18,877 bases of DNA from an uncultured Clostridia bacterium (GTDB taxonomy: Bacteria; Bacillota; Clostridia; Oscillospirales; CAG-272), in the NCBI GenBank assembly GCA_947624945.1, contig CANQMJ010000036.1, forward strand, positions 1 to 18,877, read 5' to 3'. Position numbers and translations under genes: made by a program. Each line of letters starts with the position of its first letter. The first letter of the stretch is position 1. Positions 1 to 6,223 of the stretch are shown here, piece after piece. The notes below the pieces were generated by a model. The model did not search any database. It had not been told where the DNA came from and saw nothing but the letters and a program-made list of their open reading frames with translations.

Positions 1-3
1 GGA

Positions 4-45
4 CGCAGAAAGACGGCGTGACACATCGTCACGCCGCCCTCTGCG
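4..45. other. Long imperfect hairpin at window edge
   Basis: CGGCGTGAC at 14-22 pairs perfectly with GTCACGCCG at 28-36 around a 5-nt loop. After a small internal loop, CGCAGA at 4-9 pairs with TCTGCG at 40-45. On the minus strand the inner stem is followed by TCTTTCTGC, which is only weakly T-rich, so a minus-strand terminator is possible but not convincing. It lies on the element side of the tRNA-Ser scar and could instead be a structural element of the mobile DNA end. Confidence 0.45.
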
Positions 46-106
46 GCAAAATAGTTACTTGTCACTATTAGCCCTTGATTTTGCTGCATTTTTTCGTTGC
101 GGCAAT

Positions 107-138
107 TTGTGATAAGTTATAACAACTTGTGATATGTT
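107..138. repeat. Paired 12-nt direct repeats beside the tRNA scar
   Basis: TTGTGATAAGTT (107-118) and TTGTGATATGTT (127-138) are direct repeats with one mismatch and a 20-nt period. They end 17 nt before the tRNA-Ser fragment. Tyrosine integrases bind short direct repeats (arm sites) flanking the att core, so these may be arm sites. That role is inferred from position only; no integrase gene is in the window. Confidence 0.4.
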
Positions 139-155
139 GCACTGAGCCCCGACGC

Positions 156-208
156 CTTGAAAACCATTTGCCGGAAACGGCGCGTGGGTTCGAATCCCAC
201 ACTCTCCG
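156..208 (+). pseudogene. tRNA-Ser(UGA) 3' fragment, probable att scar
   Basis: Reading 5' to 3' there is an anticodon loop CTTGAAA (156-162, anticodon TGA), the 3' half of the anticodon stem ACCAT, a long class II variable arm (GCCG/CGGC, 170-181), a complete T arm (GTGGG TTCGAAT CCCAC, 184-200), the 3' acceptor strand ACTCTCC and discriminator G at 208. The 5' half is missing: the five bases before the loop are GACGC instead of the ATGGT needed for pairing, and no GGAGAGT 5' acceptor strand lies upstream. The break falls exactly at the anticodon loop, a usual crossover place for tyrosine integrases. A terminator-like hairpin follows on the right. The best reading is the attR-type half site left when an element integrated into a tRNA-Ser gene, with that element extending left out of the window. 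Confidence 0.75.
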
Positions 209-214
209 AATATA

Positions 215-243
215 AAAGGAGCGCACAGCGTCCCTTTCTATTT
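215..243 (+). terminator. Terminator-like hairpin after the tRNA-Ser fragment
   Basis: AAAGGAGCGC (215-224) and GCGTCCCTTT (228-237) form a 10-bp stem with one A-C mismatch and one G-T pair around a 3-nt loop, followed by CTATTT. Placed 6 nt after the tRNA 3' end, it is probably the original tRNA-Ser terminator. This supports the right side being the native flank of that tRNA. Confidence 0.5.
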
Positions 244-279
244 CGACGGCGATGGGTGAGAAAATACAGGAGTTCGATG

Positions 280-302
280 GCAGATTGCCGTTTGCAATCT
301 GC
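280..302. other. Perfect 9-bp hairpin
   Basis: GCAGATTGC (280-288) and GCAATCTGC (294-302) form a perfect 9-bp stem with a 5-nt loop. Neither side is followed by a T run, so it is not a canonical intrinsic terminator on either strand. It is one of several hairpins clustered in the gene-free left end. Confidence 0.4.
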
Positions 303-310
303 TTCACACA

Positions 311-504
311 TTACTCTCCGAAGATGAACGGTGTCAGAAATATCTCTGACACCGTTTTTGTCTTTTCTTCGATATATTCGACGATCTTCGTATCGAGTTG
401 TTGCTCAACTCCACAGTCGCCGTCACCTTGAAATGCATCATATCGTAGAGTTCTGTCTCTATGTTTTCACCGAAGCGGTTGATGATGTTGCCCGTATATT
501 TTGG
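311..504 (-). pseudogene. Frameshifted coding remnant, possibly WYL-type regulator C-terminus
   Basis: On the minus strand one frame (about 504 down to 397) reads a protein-like stretch containing FGENIETELYDMMHFKV followed by TATVELSNN. It is preceded by an in-frame TGA. A second frame then continues with QLDTKIVEYIEEKTKTVSEI and ends at TAA (311-313). Neither frame has a start or a ribosome site. The first segment resembles the C-terminal part of WYL-domain regulators (FG..I..E..D..HF.V...VE.S). That match is by eye and weak. Other readings are an unrelated decayed gene or a chance open stretch. Confidence 0.25.
327..370 (+). terminator. Strong intrinsic terminator, plus strand
   Basis: AACGGTGTCAGA (327-338) pairs perfectly over 12 bp with TCTGACACCGTT (345-356), loop AATATC, followed by TTTGTCTTTTCTTC on the plus strand. 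The minus-strand side has no T tail, so it acts rightward. It would stop transcription from the left element or tRNA side from running antisense into the capsule operon. No clear terminator for the operon itself was found. Confidence 0.8.
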
Positions 505-539
505 TCATGCTTTTTTCACCATATGAATATATTTATATT

Positions 540-1610
540 TCAGGATGACCATATAGATTGATACGGCAAAACATCTTGGTTGCCGTTTATTATAAGCGGT
601 ATCGTAACTAACGCAAAAGCTATCAGAATTGCAAACTCCAGGATTTTACTTATTCTTTTATCGTGAATCGATTTAACAGCTAAAGGCGAATATAAAATAA
701 GCAATGAGTTCATGTGCCAAGTGAGGCGTTGGCTCATCAAGGGCAAAACAGAACTCAATGACATAATTAACAGGCTTGTCAAAACGGCTGAATACATCAG
801 CTTCAGCTCTTTGCTCTGCTTAACATTTTTATATTCATATGCGAGTATTATAAAAAAGCATAAGAAGATAAGTGTATACATCCAGTTGAAAGTACTGTCT
901 ACGTTTCTGAAAATGGAATTAAATGAAAAATAATCCGTATAAAATCCGAACCTCTGCAAAATTGGTAATATTAATCGCAAAACCGTATTTGAAAAGATTA
1001 ATGTTCCGAAAAACATTACGGCACCAACCATAGGATTTATATCAACTAAGTACAGTAAAAACATAAATAGAAATACAATTACAGAACGATGAAACATGAA
1101 CGCTATTGCAAAGATGACTGCGGCTTTCACCCATTCTTTTCTCTTTACATACGGAATTGCGAGCATGACTATGGCAGTAGATATATACTGCCTCATTCCA
1201 TTCATAGCGATAAAATAATCTCTGCACAATACAAACATCAAAACACTGTATACCGGATTTACAGACTCTTTATATATTACGTAGAAATAGCAACCGCAAA
1301 TTATAACTGCGGAAACAATAAATATAGAGTGATAGTCATTCGTAAAGTGATGCAAGAGATTGTTCAAAAACGCATATCCGACCTCAACGTGTTCGGAGCC
1401 ATACAAAAAAATTTGTGAATAACTGAAGAAATCAGTTCCAACGCCATGTCTGAATGCCATTATCAACAATAACGGAAGTACAGATAATATGGCAAATATT
1501 TTTTTAGACATTCTTTTTGCTGATATTTCAAGCGAATCAGTATTTTCTATATGCGATGAAATATAGGCAAAAAGCACAGATATCAATGTGCCGGTAATAT
1601 ATACTATCAT
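540..1610 (-). CDS. EpsG/Wzy-like polysaccharide polymerase
   Basis: A 356-aa integral membrane protein with about ten hydrophobic segments starting at residue 1. It has the features of the EpsG family: an N-terminal helix, a short soluble stretch, then helix-RHGVGTDFFSY (a basic/acidic motif near residues 53-63) and a MNGMRQY motif after the third or fourth helix. Family members are thought to polymerise lipid-linked repeat units outside the membrane, or to act in exopolysaccharide assembly, as EpsG does in Bacillus. It starts 4 nt after the GT2 stop, with AAGAGATGAT as a modest ribosome site, and is the last gene of the operon. It is visibly AT-rich compared with the genes further upstream. 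As the only polymerase-like gene here it is the probable Wzy. Family assignment is fairly secure; the linkage made is unknown. Confidence 0.78.
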   Translation of the reverse strand: MIVYITGTLISVLFAYISSHIENTDSLEISAKRMSKKIFAILSVLPLLLIMAFRHGVGTDFFSYSQIFLYGSEHVEVGYAFLNNLLHHFTNDYHSIFIVSAVIICGCYFYVIYKESVNPVYSVLMFVLCRDYFIAMNGMRQYISTAIVMLAIPYVKRKEWVKAAVIFAIAFMFHRSVIVFLFMFLLYLVDINPMVGAVMFFGTLIFSNTVLRLILPILQRFGFYTDYFSFNSIFRNVDSTFNWMYTLIFLCFFIILAYEYKNVKQSKELKLMYSAVLTSLLIMSLSSVLPLMSQRLTWHMNSLLILYSPLAVKSIHDKRISKILEFAILIAFALVTIPLIINGNQDVLPYQSIWSS

Positions 1611-1614
1611 ACTA

Positions 1615-2634
1615 TCATCTCTTTTTTATTCGATATATCCATTCGAGCAAATAAGTTGCTCTTATCTTCAACAGCCAAATCTTTAAAAAATCTTTGAATC
1701 TCCATCGAGACGCTCTCATAGAAATAATACATAACCTATGCATTGGCTCTTTTGACAAAAACTCATAATAATGCGCCCACTTTTCACGATGAGAACACTT
1801 TGTGCATGTATTGCACACATATTTTTCAAGAATTTCAAAGCAAAGTCGCGCGGTAAACCACTTTTCTTCGTTTGAGCCTTGCCCATACTTCATTAATAAA
1901 TTATCATAACAATTAAATATAATATCATATTCACCGTATATATTTTCTCGATAAATTCTCATTGCAGAATTTGATCTTACTATTCGATTATACAATGATT
2001 CATTAATATAAGCTAAAGACTCTATATGATTTAAATATTCATAGTTAAAAAAACAATCTTCATGTAGACTCACCTGCGTTGGAAAACTCAAGTTATTGTT
2101 TAATATTACAGATTTGCGATAAAGTCGGCAGATTGGGTTGCTTAAGGATTGCAAGCTACCATTAAAAAAAACTTTAGGAGCAATTTCACATATTATAATT
2201 GATCTATCATTATAATAAACACTGGAATTAAAACTCTGACGTCTATCACATGGCTTCCCATCACCAAATATATTTGTATATTCACATATAGTTAAATCCG
2301 CATTATATTTTACTTGCGCATCTGCTAATTTTTCTAAGTATTTTTCATCAATCCAGTCATCAGCATCTATAAATGAAATTAATTCTCCCTTTGCATTCTC
2401 TAGTCCGACATTTCGCGCAACCGACACTCCTGAATTTTTCTGATGATACACCGTAGCCCTATTATCCTTCTCTGCATACTCGTCGCATATCTTACCGCTG
2501 TTGTCTGTCGAGCCGTCGTCGACGAGAATGACCTCAAAGTTGTCATATGTCTGCGCAAGAACGGACTGTATGCACTTGTTAAGATATTTTTCGACGTTAT
2601 ATACAGGTATTACTAAGCTGATCAATGGATTCAT
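1615..2634 (-). CDS. Glycosyltransferase family 2
   Basis: A 339-aa GT-A fold glycosyltransferase. The N-terminus MNPLISLVIPVYNVEKYL is typical of the family, DDGSTD (39-44) binds the nucleotide, and DADDW (90-94) contains the DxD metal site. The C-terminal third is basic and aromatic and may touch the membrane. It should add one sugar to the lipid-linked repeat unit at the cytoplasmic face; donor and linkage cannot be read. The ATG is preceded by GGAG at 8 nt, and the gene overlaps the end of the epimerase gene by 38 nt, so translation is probably coupled. Composition changes inside the gene: by hand count, 2461-2520 is about 48% GC and 2161-2220 about 18% GC. This suggests that the variable acceptor-binding part was exchanged behind a conserved 5' end. 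Confidence 0.9.
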   Translation of the reverse strand: MNPLISLVIPVYNVEKYLNKCIQSVLAQTYDNFEVILVDDGSTDNSGKICDEYAEKDNRATVYHQKNSGVSVARNVGLENAKGELISFIDADDWIDEKYLEKLADAQVKYNADLTICEYTNIFGDGKPCDRRQSFNSSVYYNDRSIIICEIAPKVFFNGSLQSLSNPICRLYRKSVILNNNLSFPTQVSLHEDCFFNYEYLNHIESLAYINESLYNRIVRSNSAMRIYRENIYGEYDIIFNCYDNLLMKYGQGSNEEKWFTARLCFEILEKYVCNTCTKCSHREKWAHYYEFLSKEPMHRLCIISMRASRWRFKDFLKIWLLKIRATYLLEWIYRIKKR

Positions 2635-3322
2635 AATAATCTCCGTTTTTTAGCATTTTCCTGAGCCGCAGGATGTTTTCTTCATAGCGCCGAGGACTAC
2701 CGGCGAATATACTTGACGTTCCCGCAACGAACATACTCGCACCGAAGGCTCGTAGAATTTTTGCATTTTCAAAGGTTATATTTCCGTCGACCTCGATTTC
2801 AATATCCTGCTTGCCGCGTTCGGTGAGGAATTTCACAAGCCGTTCGGCTTTTTTGACGGTGCTCGGAACTATCTTCTGACCGGCAAAGCCGGGATTTACC
2901 ATCAAGAGATTTATTCCGTCTATATAGTCGAGGACTTCCTCAAGAACGTAAATCGGTGTGGCGGGATTTATCGCCAAGAATCGGCGGCAACCGTATTCGG
3001 CAAGCCAATCGAGAGCTCGCTGTATCTGCGTGGTGCTTTCGTAATGGATCGACACCGTGTCGGTGCTTTGAATGCCGACCCATTTGAATTTGTACTCGGG
3101 CGAGGCGACCATCATATGTATGTCAAACGGGATTTTCGTCAGCTCACGAAGTCCTCTTATGTAGTCCGACCCGAGGCCGAAATTCGGCACGAATTCGCCG
3201 TCCATAACGTCGATGTGCAGATACTCGATCTTCTCTTTTTCAAATATTGCGACCGTCTGCTTGAGGTCGACCAAGTTCGCGCACATCATCGACGCGGAAA
3301 TTTTTGCTTCCTTCAAAACCAT
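2597..3322 (-). CDS. Ribulose-phosphate 3-epimerase family (Rpe/AlsE-like)
   Basis: A 241-aa TIM-barrel sugar-phosphate 3-epimerase. Visible family motifs are HIDVMDGEFVPN (36-47, metal and catalytic Asp), HMM (69-71), MVNPGFAGQ (141-149), IEVDGN (176-181, second catalytic Asp) and GTSSIF (201-206). The N-terminal SMMCANL and the IEIEVDGN strand look more like AlsE (allulose-6-phosphate 3-epimerase) than housekeeping Rpe (SPSILSADF, VDGG), so the substrate could be a pentulose- or hexulose-phosphate. The ATG at 3322 is preferred: it sits 4 nt after the dehydrogenase stop, and an in-frame TTG at 3337 lacks a ribosome site. Its place between the dehydrogenase and the GT2 suggests it supplies the keto-sugar phosphate that is reduced and activated as a CDP-alditol. 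Confidence 0.85.
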   Translation of the reverse strand: MVLKEAKISASMMCANLVDLKQTVAIFEKEKIEYLHIDVMDGEFVPNFGLGSDYIRGLRELTKIPFDIHMMVASPEYKFKWVGIQSTDTVSIHYESTTQIQRALDWLAEYGCRRFLAINPATPIYVLEEVLDYIDGINLLMVNPGFAGQKIVPSTVKKAERLVKFLTERGKQDIEIEVDGNITFENAKILRAFGASMFVAGTSSIFAGSPRRYEENILRLRKMLKNGDYYESIDQLSNTCI

Positions 3323-3326
3323 CTTC

Positions 3327-4364
3327 TCACATTTCAAACATGACTTTTACAGAGAATGTTTTCGGATCCCTGACCGTTGCGAGAGCTTCTTCAAAATCCT
3401 CAAGGCGGAATTTCTGCGTGATCAGCTTTGATGTGTCAAGGCTGCCGCTCTCAAGTGCGGCAATAGTTTCCTTCCAGTTGTTGACCGTGGATTTATAACT
3501 CGAATTCCACGTTCCCGTAACGGTAAGTTCGTTTCTGAGTATCTTCCAATAAACGTCTTTTTTGAATGTTATGTCGCCGTACGGATTGCCGGTGAATACT
3601 ACTCTGCCGCCTTTTTTTGCATACAAAATTGCGTTGTTTATTGCATCCTGCCTGCCGACACATTCAAGCACAACATCGGCACCGCTTCCGTCCGTCAATT
3701 TCAGATGATCTTCAAATGCGTTATCTTTGCTGGAATTTACTATGCAGTCTATCCCTAACGATTCCGCAAAATCAAGATACTCGTCTATTACCCCGACGGA
3801 TATGACCTTACTTGCCCCTTTTGCCTTTGCCCAAAGCGCAGCGATGAGTCCTATCGTCCCCGTTCCGATGACGGTCACGGTGTCGCCGGACTTTATTTTT
3901 CCCGCATCGGCGCAGTGCTTTGCAACAGAGGCGGGTTCGCACATCGCCGCAGTCATATATGGGATCTTGTCGGAACATAAGACGAGATTCCATACAGGCA
4001 CCGAAATATATTCCGAAAATGCCCCGTCACAGCGTGAGCCGAAGTAGTTATAGTTCGAGCAGCGGGCATATTCTTCCTCTTTGCAGGACTCACATTCTCT
4101 ACACGGCAGGAGTGGGAAAACTGCGGCACGCTTGCCTATAAGAGAGCGGTCGACATCGGGCGCGCAGTCAACGATCTCTCCCGAGAACTCGTGTCCGGGT
4201 ATGGTTGGAAAGTGATATGTACCTGTCGTGAATATCCTCGGGATATCGCTCGAGCAGATCCCGCACGCCTTTATTTTCAGCAGGACCTCGCCCGGTTTCA
4301 TAACCGGGTCGGGGACATCTTTATATATCAACTTGGCTATATCCTCTAAGACAAGTGCCTTCAT
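3327..4364 (-). CDS. Zinc-dependent alditol-phosphate dehydrogenase (GatD-like MDR)
   Basis: A 345-aa medium-chain dehydrogenase. Catalytic zinc ligands are visible as C37 (GICSSD), H58-E59 (PGHEF) and the CEPASVAKH block (142-150). A structural zinc lobe has four cysteines (88, 91, 94, 102). The nucleotide-binding motif GTGTIG is at 167-172. The four-cysteine lobe and overall pattern resemble galactitol-1-phosphate 5-dehydrogenase and sorbitol dehydrogenase rather than TarJ. It should interconvert a ketose phosphate and an alditol phosphate with NAD(P)(H). It overlaps the cytidylyltransferase by 4 nt (ATGA) and has GGAGGAAG before the ATG. In context it probably reduces a ketose phosphate to the alditol phosphate that the next enzyme couples to CMP. 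Substrate length (C5 or C6) is not determined. Confidence 0.85.
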   Translation of the reverse strand: MKALVLEDIAKLIYKDVPDPVMKPGEVLLKIKACGICSSDIPRIFTTGTYHFPTIPGHEFSGEIVDCAPDVDRSLIGKRAAVFPLLPCRECESCKEEEYARCSNYNYFGSRCDGAFSEYISVPVWNLVLCSDKIPYMTAAMCEPASVAKHCADAGKIKSGDTVTVIGTGTIGLIAALWAKAKGASKVISVGVIDEYLDFAESLGIDCIVNSSKDNAFEDHLKLTDGSGADVVLECVGRQDAINNAILYAKKGGRVVFTGNPYGDITFKKDVYWKILRNELTVTGTWNSSYKSTVNNWKETIAALESGSLDTSKLITQKFRLEDFEEALATVRDPKTFSVKVMFEM

Positions 4365-5053
4365 TTTTCTTCCTCCATATACGCCTCAAGTAGCGTCAAA
4401 TCGTGGGGCGTCGTTATCTTTATATTCCGCTCGTCGCCGGGCACGGTCCTGACCGTCAGTCCGCACCTGAGCGCGAGCTCGGAGCTGCCGTTTATCCTTA
4501 AAACTTCATCACGGGAAAGCGACATATTCGCAGCATAGTATTTTTTGTAAACAAACGCTTCGGGGGCCTGTCCCGCTGCCAGAAGTGAGCGCGGCAGCAG
4601 CTTTGACGCCATACCTTGCTCGTCCAAGAGATAAAAAGTATCCTTTGCGGGCAGCACCGGCATGACTCCGTCGCAGTCGCCGAGATTTTCAAGACATGAC
4701 GTGATGAGCCTGTCCGAAACAAGCGGCCGCGCGGCGTCGTGAATGATGACCTTATCCGCTCCGCCGAGGAACTTGATTTCTTTAAGTCCGTTTATTATCG
4801 AATACTGTCTTGTTTCGCCCGGGTCTGCGTACCCGGCAAACTTCTTTATACCGAGATCACAGAGCCATTTATCTATATCTCCGCGCCACTGCCTGTCCGC
4901 AACTATAACTATGCGATCGATGAGCGGATGGCGGTCGAACGTTGACAATGAATAGCTTATGACGGGCTTCCCCCGGAATTCAAGGTATTGCTTCGGCAGA
5001 TCGAGCCCCATACGTGTGCCTGTCCCGCCGGAGAGAATTATCGCAAATGTCAT
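4361..5053 (-). CDS. IspD/TarI-family cytidylyltransferase, probably CDP-alditol synthase
   Basis: A 230-aa GT-A-like nucleotidyltransferase: LSGGTGTRMGLDLPKQ (7-22) is the CTP loop, HDAARP (105-110) the metal/CTP motif, KDTF (137-140) a conserved lysine region, and the C-terminal ITTPHDL (213-219) matches the IspD/TarI family. IspD makes CDP-methylerythritol; TarI, Bcs1 and the pneumococcal Abp1/Mnp1 enzymes make CDP-alditols. Position between a TagF-like transferase and an alditol-phosphate dehydrogenase, with ATGA overlaps on both sides, favours the second role. The ATG at 5053 is chosen because it creates the 4-nt overlap, has GGAGTGAGGG upstream and starts directly at the family MxxAIILSGG. 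A longer start at 5068 is possible but unlikely. Housekeeping IspD is the less likely alternative. Confidence 0.85.
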   Translation of the reverse strand: MTFAIILSGGTGTRMGLDLPKQYLEFRGKPVISYSLSTFDRHPLIDRIVIVADRQWRGDIDKWLCDLGIKKFAGYADPGETRQYSIINGLKEIKFLGGADKVIIHDAARPLVSDRLITSCLENLGDCDGVMPVLPAKDTFYLLDEQGMASKLLPRSLLAAGQAPEAFVYKKYYAANMSLSRDEVLRINGSSELALRCGLTVRTVPGDERNIKITTPHDLTLLEAYMEEEK

Positions 5054-6222
5054 GCCCTCACTCCGCATACCTCAGCGATTCGTTTGCATACCTGCTCGCA
5101 AGCGGCGCCGGTTTCATAGCTGCCCATATCGCGGTGATGTTTCTCAACCTTTTTGACATACTCGGCTTCATCAAAGTTCAAGATCGCCTGTTCAAGCTCT
5201 TCGTTTGAACGGCACAGTATGCCCGGCCATGTTTCGATAGGAGTGTAGACGCCGCGTTCTTCGTTATACTCTTGAAAATCTTCCACAAATAAAAAACATG
5301 GCTTGAACATTTGTGAAAAATCCCAAATCGATGAAGAATAATCTGTAATCAAAACATCAGTAGCGCCTAATAGCTCCTGCATGTCTGGATAGTGCGTCAT
5401 TGCTATTATGCCAAACTGGTCTATTTTTATATCTGAAAGTTTTGGGTGAAGACGTATTCCAAAGTTCCATATACCCCCAAATCTGACAGATAATGCTTTA
5501 AGCACATTATTGAAATTAATCTCTGTAGATTCTTCGCTTAAGATTTTTCCGTAATTATTAAAATTCCCCCTAAATGTAGGCGCATATACTACAAGATGGC
5601 TTGACTCGTCCAATCCATAATATGAAAATACTTTTTTTCTGAAATATGCTTTATTATTGTTAAACAAAACATCATTGCGCGGCAATCCTGATTTAATAAT
5701 GTTACTATTAGAAAAATAAAGAGATGGCATGACTTTATCTATATAAGTTTGACATGATGCTACATAACAATTAATCTTTTTGCTATTTAATATTGTTTCT
5801 TTCTTATACCATCTGTTTTTTACGGCATCTGCGCCTACTTTTTTATATGCTCCACCACCATGCCAAGTATTTATAATATACTGCTTTTTCCTTAATGGTA
5901 GATACGAAATTCCCCCTGAATTAGTTATAACAACCTTACTCGTTAAAATATATTTGAAGTATCTGACTGACATGGGCTTTACTACTATAGCATTATTGAT
6001 AGCGTCGGCATTCGATTTTAAAGGGAAAATTATCTGCTGTGTAAACCCATTAGAAATCATGTATTGGTGTAAATATTTCAAACTGTCACCATACGAAAAA
6101 GATAGCTCATTAAGTAATGTTATACGCTGATTATTTACGGGAAATATCCAAAAGATATGTAACAAAAAGGAAATAGCCCCTTTAGTAAAAAACCTCATCA
6201 TGTTTCGTATACTTTGGCACAT
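5050..6222 (-). CDS. CDP-glycerol glycerophosphotransferase family protein (TagF/TagB-like)
   Basis: A 390-aa member of the CDP-glycerol:polyol glycerophosphotransferase family. Visible motifs are NTWHGGGAYKK (118-128, catalytic His region), GLPRNDVLF (179-187), VVYAPTFRG (211-219), HP (259-260) and ITDYSSSIWDF (292-302). A hydrophobic N-terminus (about 10-28) probably holds it at the inner membrane face. It should move an alditol-phosphate from CDP-alditol onto the lipid-linked glycan, giving phosphodiester-linked polyol as a substituent or in the backbone. The ATG at 6222 is chosen: GGAGG lies 11 nt upstream and the start is 1 nt from the preceding stop. Composition shifts within the gene (5701-5760 about 25% GC, 5161-5220 about 47% by hand count), suggesting a recombinant gene. 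Confidence 0.88.
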   Translation of the reverse strand: MCQSIRNMMRFFTKGAISFLLHIFWIFPVNNQRITLLNELSFSYGDSLKYLHQYMISNGFTQQIIFPLKSNADAINNAIVVKPMSVRYFKYILTSKVVITNSGGISYLPLRKKQYIINTWHGGGAYKKVGADAVKNRWYKKETILNSKKINCYVASCQTYIDKVMPSLYFSNSNIIKSGLPRNDVLFNNNKAYFRKKVFSYYGLDESSHLVVYAPTFRGNFNNYGKILSEESTEINFNNVLKALSVRFGGIWNFGIRLHPKLSDIKIDQFGIIAMTHYPDMQELLGATDVLITDYSSSIWDFSQMFKPCFLFVEDFQEYNEERGVYTPIETWPGILCRSNEELEQAILNFDEAEYVKKVEKHHRDMGSYETGAACEQVCKRIAEVCGVRA

Positions 6223-6223
6223 A

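Larger units (their letters stand above)
201..322. repeat. ACTCTCCGAA direct repeat (201-210 and 313-322)
   Basis: The last bases of the tRNA-Ser acceptor plus two flanking bases (ACTCTCCGAA, 201-210) recur exactly at 313-322. The second copy has no T arm before it, so it is not a second tRNA end. It may be a duplicated or secondary att core, or chance. Confidence 0.35.

Noticed and set aside
107..138. Two-unit CRISPR-like repeat
   Set aside because: Only two 12-nt copies with an 8-nt spacer and no cas genes; far from CRISPR dimensions.
68..311. Minus-strand frames of 64-79 codons over the tRNA fragment
   Set aside because: They read antisense through the tRNA-Ser fragment (the GFEPTRRFRQMVF-like peptide is a known spurious product of tRNA-Ser complements).
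331..561. Plus-strand 76-codon frame at the left end
   Set aside because: It starts within the stem of the strong terminator, has no ribosome site and runs into the 3' end of the polymerase gene.
2164..2171. T8 tract in the GT2 gene as a second phase-variation site
   Set aside because: Eight T in a stretch of about 18% GC is expected by composition; unlike the G10 tract it does not stand out.
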